Below are positions 10,641 to 23,410 of a stretch of DNA of 64,000 bases, in pieces. Every line of letters begins with the position of its first letter. Position 1 is the first letter of the stretch. Made by a program: the position numbers and the translations under genes. The notes under the pieces were generated by a model. The model saw nothing but the letters and a program-made list of their open reading frames with translations, did no database searches and was not told where the DNA came from. The stretch covers positions 26,966,920-27,030,919 of the forward strand of contig NW_022098026.1 of assembly GCF_002288925.2 (NCBI RefSeq), in the 5' to 3' direction. The DNA comes from Delphinapterus leucas (lineage: Eukaryota; Chordata; Mammalia; Artiodactyla; Monodontidae).

Positions 10641-12340
10641 AACAAAACAAAACCTGCAGAAAATTCAGTCAAGAGTGACAATTGGTGGATTGAGCTCTCT
10701 CTAAAAAAAGAAGTGTGTTGGATGGCGTGGGGGGAGAAGGTGATTGCACCTGGTGGTTTTATCAGCCAAGATCCTGACCCGCAGCTTTGTCCCTTCTCTC
10801 TTACAAAGTCCACATCTGGCGCTTTTCAGGATTTCCATAGCTGGGAGGGAACGTCCCCTGCCCAGGAGGGCAAAATAGCATATAGTGCTCTCTTAATTCA
10901 TTTACGCATCCCCTCATTCACCCCTTCAGCGTTCAAAGGCATTTGTGGGGGGCTGCTGTGTGCTGAGTACTGCACTGCATCCCAGGGATACAGCAGGGAA
11001 CAGAACATCCGCTCTCCTGTTGCTATCATCCTAGCTGCGACTGAGATGCCTGTCACTTTAAAATAAGTAAAGTAGCCAGTATGTTAGCTGGAGAAAAATA
11101 AAACAGGGAGAGGAGTGAGGAATGAAGGGCAGGCTGCATCTGCCAAGAGAATAGTCCCGGAAGGCCTTCTCCCTGAGAAGCTGACATTTCAGCAGAGGGG
11201 GGAAGGAGGACTCTGGGGACCGTGCAAATGCCCCAGTTGGGTGGGCGCAGGCCTGGCAGTGGGGGGTCAGGGTGGAGGGGAGATTAAGGGAGAGCCACAC
11301 AGATAAGGTCAGGGAAGTGATGGAGGGCCCGGCGAGGGTAGGGCTTGTGTAGATTTTGGGCCTTACCCAGACTGAGGCAGGGTTCTGATCGGAGAGCTGA
11401 CATGACCTGGCAGGATGTTTGTGAAGGGGAACTAGGCTGTTGCTGCTGCACTGGGAGGACACTGCAGGAGGACCACGGAGAGGCAAGTCCTGAGGCTCAC
11501 TCACGGCACTGCGTCTCTGCTCTCCTACCCCGGCTTCTCCAGTGGACTGTGGCCTCCATCCAGGGCGGTGGAGAGAAGGGGAAGGGACTTCTCCCTGTGT
11601 GTGGAGCCTCCCCATGTGTGGAGGCTACCAGGACAGGCTGCAAGCAGGTGAGGAGCGGCCCCAAGCCTCTCTGCACAGGGAGGGTGAAGGGTTTTCGAGA
11701 ATGCAGAATGCAGGCATGGGCCGTTTCCTTGTGATTATTCTGGAGGCTTTCCAAGGAGGCCAAGTTTGCCTGGCAAGGTTTATCAGAAGTTCCTGACCGT
11801 AGACAGAGAGGGAGAGAGGAGGTGGAGACTGTGAGACCACGGGAGGCAGGGCGGCACCCTCCTCTCCTGCTCTGAGAGCTGCTGCCAGCTGGGGGGTGGG
11901 GAGGTGCCTTTTTATAGGGGGAGGCTGGAGTGGAGGAAGGGAGGAGCCCCTGAATTCGTAGGCCCGGCTCACCCACCGCCTGCTGTGTGGCTTGTGTACA
12001 TCAAGCTCCCCGCTCTGGCCGGTTGTCCCTCCTTCAAAAATACAGGGCGGGGCCAGAGGCTCCTGGTTGTCCTTCGCTCTTATCCAGAGAGCCCACTGAG
12101 CGCCTGGTCTATACACTGGGCCTGGGCCTGGGCCTCCAGGAGCTCACACCCAGAGTCTCCTAGAGCTGAACCTTGGTCACCCAGTGGCTTCTTACCTCAC
12201 CCAGGGGTGAGCTGTGAAGCTGATACCTGCTTGTGGGCGTGTCCCAGGTAGGCTGATGTCTTGCCTTGTCCTCATTGCCCGTGTCATCTCCCCAAGGAAA
12301 TGTGCCAAAACTTGGACTTGAAAACACAGTACCGGTCTGC
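10641..12340. other. Intergenic, with an ancient repeat of unresolved family
   Basis: About 10890-11420 resembles a widespread old mammalian repeat ('gggatacagcagggaacagaa', '...tggagggcccggcgagggtagg', 'ctgacatgacctgg'). I cannot name its family with confidence. The rest is unassigned. A 185-codon frame on the minus strand here has no recognisable domain. Confidence 0.45.
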
Positions 12341-12353
12341 CTTCCCGTGTTTT

Positions 12354-12570
12354 TTTTTGGTTTTTTGTGGGGGTTTTTGCGGTACGCGGGCCTCTCACCG
12401 TCGCGGCCCCTCCCGTTGCGGAGCACAGGCTCCGGACGCGCAGGCTCAGCGGCCATGGCTCACGGGCCCAGCCACTCCGTGGCATGTGGGATCTTCCCGG
12501 ACCGGGGCACGAACCCGTGTCCCCTGCATCGGCAGGCAGACTCTCAACCACTGCGCCACCAGGGAAGTCC
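12354..12570 (-). mobile_element. CHR SINE, 210-nt class
   Basis: Tail-to-head copy containing 'gcggtacgcgggcctctcac', ending 'ccaccagggaagtcc'. The flanking direct repeat is cttcccgtgtttt (12341-12353 and 12571-12583). CpG-rich and little diverged. Confidence 0.95.
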
Positions 12571-12794
12571 CTTCCCGTGTTTTGAAGGCACACCTACCCC
12601 CTGCAGACACATTTACAGCGCCCTGTAGCCTAAAGAGTAGTCTGTCTCTGTAAACTGGTCTTCAAGACCCTCCCAGTTGAGGCACCTTCCTCCACTCCTC
12701 CTCTCCCCAACCCCGCCACTCAGCCCCTTGAATCTCTGTTGCCTCCTCGACTCTCAGGACATCACTTTCCAGCCTCAGGTCCTTGATTCAGCTT

Positions 12795-13159
12795 ATTTTT
12801 TTTTTTTATTTTATAAATTTATTTATTTCTTTGTTTATTTTTGGCTGTGTTGGGTATTTGTTGCTGCGCACGGCCTTTCTCTAGTGGTGAGCGGGGGCTA
12901 CTCTTTGTTGCGGTGCGCGGGCTTCTCATTGTGGTGGCTTCTCGTTGTGGAGCATGGGCTCTAGGTGTGCGGGCTTCAGTAGCTGTGGCACGTGGGCTCA
13001 GTAGTTGTGGCTCACAGGCTCTAGAGCACAGGTTCCGTAGTTGTGGCGCACGGGCTTAGTTGCTCTGTGGCATGTGGGATCTTCCCGGACCAGGGCTCAA
13101 ACCCGTGTCCCCTGCATTGGCAGGCGGATTCTTAACCACTGCGCCACCAGGGAAGTCCC
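12795..13159 (-). mobile_element. Long CHR SINE (about 365 nt)
   Basis: Long-class copy with 'ggctgtgttgggtatttgtt' and 'gagcgggggctactctttg'. The flanking direct repeat is ccttgattcagctt (12781-12794 and 13160-13173). Confidence 0.95.
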
Positions 13160-13269
13160 CCTTGATTCAGCTTTGCCTGGAAGGTCTCCAACTCCATCGG
13201 CTAGACATCTGCAGAGAGGCCTTTATACTGGTGTGTTTTACAAAATATTATTGAATTCTCATTAAAACC

Positions 13270-13420
13270 CCAGGGGACAGGTATCATCCCCTCCTTTAGA
13301 GCTGAGAGATTGAGGGATTTGCCTAACGTCACACAGCCAGGAGGTGGTGGGGCCAGAAGCCATACTCAGATCCCCTGAGACTCCAGCTCTGAGCCCCTGA
13401 CCACTCACACTGCTTCTCCC
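13270..13420 (-). repeat. MIR SINE
   Basis: 'gggatttgcctaacgtcaca', 'cagccaggaggtggtgg' and 'ctctgagcccctgacca' are reversed MIR words. Confidence 0.7.
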
Positions 13421-15243
13421 AGCTCCTGTCTACAGGTGGGTCTCTGCTCTGGATGGACTACAGTTGTCTGAGGATCGTGTGGGCCATGGTTGTCCAGCAC
13501 ATCCTCTTTTCCTTGTTCCACTGGGAGCATTTCCTATCACCCACTTCAGGACTGGGAGTGCAGGCTCTTCCGGGCAGCCACCCTGGGGCAGAACTGGCTC
13601 TCCCAGGTGTCCCCAGCATCCCCTGCAATAGGCAGGTAGGCTAACTGCTGCCCAGATATGCAGCTACCATGACTCACCCACACCCGCCCCAAGAAGAGCT
13701 GTGGAAACCAGAGGGGTGCGTCCAAGCTGGCAAGGCAGTCCATCTGTCCCCTCTCCCCACCAGCCCAGGCCTCAGCAATTCGATTCTTGCTTTTCCCACT
13801 TGGATGATGGGCTTTAGGAGATAATACTTTAACTCTCTAGATCTGACCACCAGTTGGATCTCCATCTTCCTCCATCAAAATCCACATAATCCATGTTCCC
13901 TGAGATCATGAGAAAGATTTTCTTGTGAACTGGGCCTCAAATTCTGGGGAATATCTTCCTCTTGGATACCAATAATGGCTGCTAACATTCTTCAACAGCC
14001 GACTGTATGCTTGGCACTGTTCTAAACATAGCAAAACTTTTGCCTTTCCCTTGATCCTAGGTAGGAGAACAGGGCAAAACCTGTATCCAATTGCTTAGAT
14101 GCAGTAACTGAGTGTCAGGGTGAGGAAGGAGCTAACCAGGGTCACTGTTTGTGACAGAGTGAAGTCGTGTAACTTTGGTCTTCCGTCTTCTGTCTCCACT
14201 AGCTTCCGTGCTATTCCCAAGGCATCAAGTCGCCTTCCAGCAGCATGGAGGATTCTGTTTCAGAGCAAAGGTTAACCCAGGAGGAAGTTACCAATGCACA
14301 CAGCTTTGATGTTATGACTCCATCTTTGTTAGAAATGGGAGCGAGCCAAGGAGAGGGCCCTGGTGAAACCTGAGATAATGAATGTGGTCAGAAACAGGCA
14401 CGGATCCAAGTAGGCCCTGGTACAAAAGCAAAGTTAATGCCCTGAACTAAAATGCTAACGGAGGCAAAATGGGGCCAGCAGCACACAATTTTCCAGAGTG
14501 GTTTAGTGAATTGAGTAGAGCGTGCTAGTTCCCTACATTGTGTAAGAGCAGACTGTAAATGGCTCAGAAAGCTGACACTGAAAGCTTTCAGCAAACTTGT
14601 GTTTTAAAAAGCGCATCATTTCGAACCCAGGAGGTGAATGTAGCAGGCCAGCTTTCAGAGGCTATCTCTTTGTTGATGCTGTTTTTAAGCGCGGCGCCAT
14701 CATTTTAGATGAGTTGATTTGCTGATTGCAACTGGTGAATCTTCGTCCTGCAGAGACAGTCAACTCAGGAAGAGGGGTTGCTAAGAGTGGGAGGAAGAAT
14801 ACAATCCTGACACTCAGCTCAAGGGAGTTTCAGGCACCAGATCCAGAGATTCAAACCTGGAGAGGGAAAGGAGTGAGAGCTAGAAGAAAACTATCAGTGG
14901 CCCCCCTCTTGTGGGCTTAGGAGCCCGAGGCCTTGAGGGTAGCCCTGCCCAACAAGCTTCTGCTCTCATGGGCCTCCAACCAGTGGGCATGTTGTAAAAC
15001 TGCTCTTCCTTGTTCTAGGAGCTCCTTCAGGGAAACAGCCTTAGAGAAAAGAGGTTGCCATGGTACAACATTGAAGGAAGTTCTAATGGAGTTGTTCGCT
15101 GATTTTTAGTAAAAGACCTCTTAAGTGGCATATATCTTGAAAAGAATGCAAAGAATTGAGTGACATTGCAATAACAAAACTTCTTCCAGTTGCATACAAT
15201 TTTGTGAAGACTTCTTATACATGAATTAAAATGAAAAATAGGG
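13421..15243. other. Intergenic; one MIR, otherwise nothing recognised
   Basis: A reversed MIR is present at about 13975-14190 ('ctgtatgcttggcactgttc'). The remaining unique DNA, including 14270-14750 and 14880-15180, shows no gene. Confidence 0.5.
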
Positions 15244-15536
15244 GGCCTTCCCTGGTGGCGCAGTGTTTGAGAATCTGTCTGCTAATGCAAGGGACACAGG
15301 TTCGAGCACTGGTCTGGGATGATCCCACATGCCGCGGAGCAACTAGGCCCGTGAGCCACAACTACTGAGCCTGCGCATCTGGAGCCTGTGCTCCGCAACA
15401 AGAGAGGCCGCGATAGTGAGAGGCCCATGCACTGCGATGAAGAGTGGCCCCCGCTTGCCACAACTAGAGAAAGCCCTCGCACAGAAACGAAGACCCAACA
15501 CAGCAAAAATAAACTCCTACCCCCAGTATCGAAAAA
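15244..15536 (+). mobile_element. CHR SINE with an unusual tail
   Basis: Long-class body followed by 'caaaaataaactcctaccc' and a further non-repetitive stretch before the final A-run. The flanking repeat aaaatgaaaaataggg (15228-15243 and 15537-15552) includes the odd tail in the insertion. Confidence 0.93.
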
Positions 15537-15552
15537 AAAATGAAAAATAGGG

Positions 15553-17201
15553 ATAGTATTGATGGTGATTCCTGTCTCAATCTAGAAATAAATTAACATT
15601 TATCAATTTATACATGAACATTACAGAATTCCATCTCATTAAATAAAATTGAACTCTCTGTATTCAAATTGTTATCAAAATTTGTGATGCAGTTATGTAG
15701 CTTTGATCAATTAGGTGTAATAACTGTAATGGCAACTGTAACCAGAAGAATAACACTTCAAGGTTTATGGTCACAAGAAGTTAAAAATTAAAATTGAAAT
15801 TAAGTGCATATTTTTGTTTCAAAGAAACACAACATGGCAATCATTAGAAGACAGTAAGGCATGAAAATGAATTGCATGTATGATTAAATCCTGTGGGGAA
15901 AGTGGAATGGAAATAGGAGTTCAAAGAGAAAAAGGAATGATGTAAAATGTCTGACTGGAATTTGTCCATGTGTTTTTTTCAAAGGACAACAGTGAGCAGA
16001 GTCGCTCTGGAAGAGTGTGGGCCCCAGTTCCTCACTAAGTGCCACAGCTTCCTAGAGCTGTCTGAACTGAACAAGTGGGCATACTGGAGGAGAAAGTGGA
16101 AGGCATTTCTAGAACAGAGAAGTATGTGAAGGCATGACAGCACAGTGAGTCCTGGAAACTGCAAGTGTATCTGGAGTGTAAGGTGTTAGGATGGAGATTG
16201 GGGCTGGGGATAGAAGCTAAGAGATGAGGTTGAATAGCTTGGTAAGCAGGGGACAGATCATGGACTTTGGTCATTATCCTGAAAGTAAGTGGGGAAAGGG
16301 GTGGCACATTCAGGAAGAATGATGCAGAGAATGGACTGGAGAAGTTACACTCAAGGTAAGGAGACTATATCAGAGGCTACTGCAAGAGTACAGAGGAGAG
16401 ATGATAAAGGCCAAATTTAGGCAAAACCAGTGAGGAGGCTGAGGAGATGGACTTGATAGATGAGTCAAGGATGGCTCCCAGGTATTCTGCTTGGGAGCTT
16501 CCATTCATCAAGAGATAATTATAGGAGGAAGAACAGGTTTAAGGAGGCAAATTTGTAGGTTCATTTGTAGACAAGATGAGCCAACCTTGACACTAGCTAG
16601 CCATTGCAATGCATGGATCTTCAACCTCAGGTTGCACAAAAGCCACAGGTGAAAGTTTATCACACACTATGTGTGGCAAATCACTAGGCACACAATGTTA
16701 TCAAAGTAACAAGCCACCTCCATTGGGAGCTCTGAAGCCCACTAGTAAACAGGCCCAAATAAGTTTTCATCTTCCACCGTCTTTTGGAAAGAAGGGATGG
16801 CAGGTTCTTGAACATTAGGCAAACATAAGAAAGCACTTAAGTTTTCAAGTCTGCTTAAAGGGTCAGCACGGTTTGGAGAAAGAATAAGAATTAAAATTGT
16901 CAGATTTAAGCAGGCCTGCAACACTGACCCTTTGAAAACATCCTTAAACACAACACAACACACACACACACACGCCCAAGATCAAGTATGGGTAAAATCC
17001 CTTTTAACAGTTAGGGAGATTATAATTCTATTTTCAAGAAGCTTAGTCTCGAGAGCTTTTCCTGGTCTCTTTTGGGAGTAGTATTGATTAATGGTGGTCA
17101 TTTAAAAGCTTTGATTCTAAAATCATCAGCAGGCAGGCAAATTTTTTTTTTTTTAAATGTCCAAGATAGATGTGGCTTGGCAACAGATCTTGGAAAGAGA
17201 C
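15553..17201. other. Intergenic AT-rich DNA with an ancient repeat
   Basis: About 16140-16560 resembles the same unresolved old repeat as 10890-11420 ('gaggctactgcaagagtaca', 'gatgagtcaaggatggctcc'). A short CA run lies at 16951-16972. No gene seen. Confidence 0.45.
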
Positions 17202-17216
17202 ATAATGTAGGGTTTT

Positions 17217-17564
17217 GGTTTTTTTTAATAAACTTATTTACTTTTGGCCACGTTGGGTCTTCATTGCTGCACACGGGCTTTCTCTAGTTGCGGCGAGCGG
17301 GGGCTACTCTTTGTTGTGGTGCACGGGCTTCTTATTGCAGTGGCTTCTCTTGTTCTACAGCACAGGCTCTAGGCATGCAGGCTTCAGTAGCTGTGGCATG
17401 CAGGCTCAGTAGCTGTGGCTCGCGGGCTCTAAAGCTAAGGCTCAGTAGTTGTGGCACGAGTTTGTTGCTCCGCGGCATGTAGGATCCTCCCGGACCAGGG
17501 CTTGAACCCATGTTCCCTGCTTTGGCAGGCGGATTCTTAACCACTGTGCCACCAGGGAAGCCCG
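17217..17564 (-). mobile_element. Long CHR SINE
   Basis: 'ggccacgttgggtcttcatt', 'gagcgggggctactctttg' and the end 'ccaccagggaagccc'. The flanking repeat is ataatgt-ggtttt (17202-17216 and 17565-17577), imperfect. Confidence 0.93.
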
Positions 17565-17577
17565 ATAATGTGGTTTT

Positions 17578-19100
17578 AATTGACCACAAATCCAATGCAT
17601 CAGCAGCATTCTACTGCTGAAAGAAAGCTAATACTATCCTGGTCTGCATTAACATTCAACAGCGGTTTTACTGATCATCTCCTTGTACTAGACTAGGAAT
17701 ACAAGGGAAAAAAACTTATGGCTTCTGCCCTAAAAGAAATTCCTGTTCTAGCAGGGTAGATACATACATACTCTTTTCTTCCTTATTCCTATGCCAACAT
17801 AGAGATACAGCCCCTGCAAAGGTCAAACAGCTGTTGGTCATTTATGGGAAGGTTGCAACGTTAAACCCTCAGCAGATAGGCAGATTATTTCTTGCTGTGT
17901 TTATGTATTCCCTAGCAACAGTGACTTCATGGCGTGTTTTCCTATGTGACTAGCCCTGAAAGAGAACCGAGGAACCTGTGCCAGAGAGCCATCAGAGTTT
18001 ATTGGCTCCAGGCTCTGCCTTCCTGAAGATCTAGCCTGGCTATCTGAGGTACAGAGGCCAGAGTCTGTTCTCTGACACACCCAACTTTCTCTATTACAGT
18101 ACTTGCAAACCACTTGTGCCCCTGCTTTTATAAGCCTCCTTTGCAGACACAGTGGGCCTGACTAGTTCTGGACATTGGTCTGTGAAAAAAAGTGACACGT
18201 CAATCCTGCTGAGGCAGTTCACTGCCGGTGTGTCTCCAGCACCTGGGCCCTGCTGCATCAGCTTGGGAGGACGGAAGCCTCCTCTACTCACACCGAGAAA
18301 TTTTTTTTTGCATAAAGCCATTATTCTAGACTTTGTTGCAGCAAGCAGCATGAAGCACCTTGACTAATAAACAATATAGCTTCCTTCTTGACCTCTTCAT
18401 AGAACACTGATGACTTGCTGGATATCCTCCTTTGTGACTACTCCCCACTTTTCTTCAGTAATTCATTATTCATCCTTGTTTCGCCCCAGAGTTCTGTGCT
18501 CAACCCTCTTCATATCCAGATGAAAAGCTGAGTCTGGAAAAACTCACCTAGTCCTGGAGTTTCAACAGTCATCTCTGATGTAGTGGTAACTCTGTAATCA
18601 ACACCTCTGGCTTGGGACACTGCTGGCCGCACGCCTTAAAGCTAGTCAAAATGTGTGCGCGTGCGCACGTGTGCAGAGTGCTTCACAGGATTCATGGACA
18701 ATTGGTTTAGATAAAGTGAAGTCCTGTTAAGATGTATAAATCAGATTTCTCTCCTAAATTAACACTTTTTTAAAGTTTCCAACTTGAAGAGATTCTACCT
18801 CAATCATTATAAAAGTAATTTTAACTCAAGATGTGAGGACAAAGAAACTTGATAAGCTTTGTAATCTGGAACCAGTGGTAGGCTGATAAACTGATAGGGG
18901 ATGGTGGGAAAGCCCTGGTATGCAGGGTTTTCTAATTTCCCACCACAGCTTTCAAGTCACCAACATGTCACCAAACGTGGAGTTGGGAGGAGATGCAGTT
19001 TTCGTGAGCTAAGAGAATGCTTCAGCTTTCCACAGTCAGTGGCAAATCTTTTACCTATGAAGCAGTGTTACTCATGCTTTAGTGAACATGAGTTGAATAC
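17578..19100. other. Intergenic, nothing firm
   Basis: AT-rich unique DNA. An alternating purine-pyrimidine stretch lies at 18651-18675. No gene recognised. Confidence 0.45.
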
Positions 19101-19104
19101 TTAA

Positions 19105-19255
19105 GGGGTCTTCCTAAAAACACAGATAGCTAGGCTCCATCCCGAGTTCCATTAAGTAAGTCTGGAGCAGGGCATGAGAATTCACATCTCTAGCCAAGTT
19201 CCCAGCTACTGCTTCTGGTTCTGGAACTCTACTTAAGAGAACCACTGCCCTGTGC
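19105..19255 (+). repeat. MER5-type DNA transposon fossil (hAT-Charlie)
   Basis: 'agaattcacatctctagcc', 'ttcccagctactgcttctgg' and the end 'agagaaccactg' follow the MER5 order. Confidence 0.6.
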
Positions 19256-21182
19256 CCAGAGTGGCAATTTAGTGACAAGATGCCACAGCTGGGTTCTTTC
19301 CTAGCTCTGCCACTAATCAGCTCTGTGATCTTGAACAGGGTATTACTCCAAAGGAAGATCAGAGCTTCAAGATTCAATGACCTTATTGTTTACTTTCCAT
19401 GCATTGCTGTTTTCTTGTTTACCCATCCTAGCCTGTTACCACTCCATGTATAGTATCTCGAGACAAAAAAGAGCTGAGTACCTCCACATTTTGCAAGCAG
19501 CAAAATATATCCACGAGGCTTAATATTCTCCTGGCTGACAATGCACAGTATTACGGTATTTTCCTTCCTAATGTTCAGTTATAAATACAGCACATTTTCC
19601 TCTAAAGATAAAAACTGTAGACAAGTTGCATTTTTAAAGACATTACAATGTATTTATCTCACAGGGACAGATTATCAACCTTAAAATCCTACAAAGACTT
19701 GCTTTAATATGCAATAGAACGCAAGGAGTCCTCACCACCACTGATTTATGAAACCGTTATTGAAGCAACTTAGCTTCATGAATAGGACATTGTAGAGGGT
19801 TGAACTTGGTACAAAGGAATGAAGAAGATACTCTATTGTTGGGACTGCTCTGAAAACCATCCTATCAACAGCCCACCCTGCCCAACACATTTCCTTAAAG
19901 TTGAGTTTATGCCTGCTGCTTGGATTTTCTCAACTTATCACTCTCCTCTGCCCCTACCACTTAAGGTCATTTATGTCATTATTGTTCTCAGATCTCCTCC
20001 TTGATGGCAATGCAAGGGCTTGTATAACTGTCTGGATAAGGACATGGCTGCATGGGACTTCTCCTACTAAACTTCTGTATTATTTCAACTTTTTGTAGAA
20101 AAATTACGTATGATTTACATATTACTCAGGTATTTCCTTATCCTTCAAAATGCAATCCAGAGATTATCTTCTCCGATTTCCATCTGTTCCACTAGTATTG
20201 AATCCATTTTGGTAACATCCCATATTGCATAGCCTCATGTGAACTGTCACCCCTGAATTCCCAGGGAGTGGCAGTGTCTGGCACTTAAAGAGACCCATTA
20301 AATACTCCTTAATTATTAATCTGTTTTCAAGTAAAATTAATCCCTATTATAATTTTATCAAGTAAAATTACTTGATAATTTTAATTACTACTACTTAATT
20401 AGTAATTACTAGTTTATACTATTAATCTCTATTATCTATTAATCTCAAAACATGCACTTTTGTACTCAGGCTTAAAAAATTATGCACACCATTATATAAC
20501 ATTCAAGATAAAGCAATAACTTAACATTCTTCGCCATTTTGCAAGAGGGCAGGATAGTCAAGGATATTAAAAATTGTCCAAAGTATTTACCTTCATGTTT
20601 TTTGGTAGACACACACACACACACACAAAATCTAGAGGCTAATTTATTCGTTTTACTGTGTCTAGATCTAGACTAAAACATTACATTTTTAATGGAGTTG
20701 CATATTAGCACAGTGCAAATCAGTTTTGCAGTTAATAAAAAAATATTTACTTAGCAACTGTTGAGAGCAGTTTCTAAAAATACCTACCTCCCACCTTTCT
20801 TCCAACCCCAAAAATCTAATACAGCACTTCACCACCACCAAGATTTGTGCCATTGTCCTGGCAGAGAACCAATGGATGGTTGCCTGACAAAATTGTTTCC
20901 AATGGTTATTCAAACTATTTCACTTCTCTGCATCAGTAAGTGACTAAATATGGTAATGGTAAGACAGGGCTACATTTTTCTACGTAATACATTCTACACC
21001 ATAAATGAAATTATCAGGCTATAAATGTACTATGGTACTAGCGGGTGAGAAAATACTAGTACATTAGAATAACCTACCTCTATAAACCTGATTACATGGA
21101 ACTGCTCCAAAATTGTAAATGAAATGTTTACAACCACAGGCAAAAATAACTTGATCAAATTTATTTTTTATCCAGAAGAATG
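19256..21182. other. Intergenic AT-rich DNA
   Basis: A MIR-like scrap near 19298-19340 ('ctgccactaatcagctctgtg'-type), an 11-bp perfect hairpin at 20355-20378, and a CA microsatellite at about 20609-20627. No gene seen. Confidence 0.45.
20609..20627. repeat. (CA)n microsatellite, short
   Basis: A pure acacac run of about 19 nt. Confidence 0.9.
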
Positions 21183-21193
21183 TGAATTTTATT

Positions 21194-21337
21194 TTTTAAT
21201 ATTTATTATTTATTTTTGGCTGCGGCATGCGGACTTAGTTGTGGCATGCACGTGGGATCTAGTTCCGACCAGGGACTGAACTCATGCCCCCTGCATTGGG
21301 AGCACAGTCTTACCCACTGGACCACCAGGGAAGTCCC
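21194..21337 (-). mobile_element. Short CHR-type SINE
   Basis: 'ggctgcggcatgcggactt', 'gggactgaactcatgcccc' and the end 'ccaccagggaagtccc'. The flanking repeat is tgaattttatt (21183-21193 and 21338-21348). Confidence 0.93.
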
Positions 21338-22189
21338 TGAATTTTATTAATGCATCCTACTTACATTAGATATGGATAACATCTTAAACCCATCCAATAC
21401 TAACAACCTCAATCAACAGTTTTAAGCTGATTTTTAAAAAATTAATTTCAATTTTTAATAACTCTTTAAAAGAAATAACAATTTCTTTTCCTAACAACAC
21501 ACAAGTGAGGTACTTGGTGATACCTAGGTAAGGATTGGCTGATAAATGCAATATATATATATAAGAATCACTCTGGCTTAATGGCAAGTGCCACTAGGAA
21601 AACCTTTTTTTTTTTTTTTTTTTTTTTTTAGTTAACTGTACTTTTTGGCCTAGGTTCTAGTCTTGGTTGTGGGAACTTGAGCACATCTGTACATCTTTTT
21701 GGGCTCCACATACATCAATTGATCTCTTAAGAGACTAGAGAATACAAGTTCCAGTATTTGGTCCTAAATGTGGACTCTACTAACAGCCCAACAGTTAAGT
21801 GGATGACTTGTTTATGAAACCCTTCCTATCATATAATTTTGGATTTTAACTCTGCTGCTACTATCCTGTTTGGTACTCGTTTAAGACACACAGACAATAT
21901 AAATTATGTTAAAAGGAGTATAGTTAGTTCTCATTTATGAAACCAAGAGTAACAGAAGTACCTCCTCCAACCCTCTGCTTTGGTATCTTCAAAGTAAAAT
22001 GGAGACAGGACTTACCTTAGGGGAAGCTGTGACAATTAGGCATATCCAGGTAAAGCGTTTAGAAAAATGCTTAGCATATAGCACTATATAAATAACATTA
22101 CCAATCTCTAGGTTTAAAATGGTGAAAAATGGGAAGGGACACCACTGCTTAACAGTATGAAAAACTAAATAAAATCAGCTTTAGGTTCT

Positions 22190-22330
22190 GGCTCTGCAAA
22201 ACTTAACTAAGCTGTCTTGCCTAAGGTAGTCCTACTGTCCTCAGTTATCCAATGGGAATAACAGTAACTGTTTCATACGATTGTTAAGAGAATTGAGATG
22301 ATGTACATAATTTTGAAAATCAAAGTTCTA
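22190..22330 (+). repeat. MIR SINE
   Basis: 'ggttctggctctgcaaaac', 'caatgggaataacagtaac' and 'gttaagagaattgagatgat' follow MIR order. Confidence 0.7.
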
Positions 22331-22979
22331 CATAAATTCAAATTCTGCAGGACTTTTATGAAAGCTTAGTATGCCAATCTTTAAAATGGGGACAATCATT
22401 CCACTTTCAAACTGAGAATGAGGTTCAAAAAAGGCTAAGAATATTTTCTAAGTGTTCAAGCACTCAGTAGGTAGGGAGACACTTTTAAGACAATGTGAAC
22501 GTCCTACTAGTCAAACCTGCGCTTGCCACTTTTTGCTAAATGACTTTTCTAACGCATCATTACCTTTATTAGTTGACTTTCTACTTCCATTTTTTATATC
22601 AATATGTAAATCATGTGTTCTTATTCGGTAAGTTGCTATCATTATTTTGCTAATGTAATTGATAGATTTGGCCAGTAAGAGCCCTTCAAGTGACTCCTGT
22701 GTCCCTGCCAACATGTACCCATCACTTTTTGAGATTTCCTTTTTCTCTGGCAGAAAGAACGTTCCAGGTTCATCTTGTACTTTCTCTGCTCCAGCCCTGA
22801 AGTCAAACATTTCTCCAAGGAGCCATGGTTTCTTTTAGTATTTAGGAATCAAGAGCTAGGTGTTAGGTGTGCTCACTGCTACTGTAATACCATGGATTCT
22901 AGGCAAGCCCTCAGTGAACACAGCTGGGAAGTAAATGAAACATTACTACATAGACATACACAAATACTAAACTCATTAA

Positions 22980-23410
22980 AGACAATGGGTGAGGAACTGT
23001 CCCCAATTAAAAGACGCTACACAAACAACCAAAGCACAAGAAATGATCCTTTTGTTGGATCTGTGACAGAACTCGAAAAAAAAAAAGTTATGAAAGACAC
23101 TGGGGTAATTGATGAAACTGAATAGACTGGACTAGAAAGCTGGGTCAATATTAAAAATTTCTGATTTTGATAATCGCACCATGGTTAATGTAATAACATC
23201 TTAGTTCTTAGGAAATTACACTTAGGTGTACAGGGTCATGATTCTGCAACCCACTCTCAAATGGCTAAATGTATGTTTAAAGAGCAAATGTACAAATAGT
23301 AGAGTAAATGGTGCAAAATGTTAACAACTGTTGAATCTCTGTCATGAGCATAAGGGGATCACTGTACTATTCTTGTAATTTTGTTTTAAATAATATCAAG
23401 ATAAATTACA
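22980..23410 (+). mobile_element. Old LINE-1 3' end
   Basis: 'ctgattttgataatcgcacc', 'cttagttcttaggaaattac' and 'ctgcaacccactctcaaatg' match the conserved 3' end of old mammalian L1 elements. Confidence 0.7.

Noticed and set aside
11058..11615. 185-codon open frame on the minus strand
   Set aside because: It overlaps an old interspersed repeat, shows no recognisable domain, and its Pro/Ser/Leu-rich composition is what GC-rich non-coding DNA gives.
22511..22810. 99-codon open frame on the minus strand with a more protein-like composition
   Set aside because: No family recognised, no splice context and no neighbouring coding sequence. A search of protein databases and a conservation test of codon positions would be needed to revive it.
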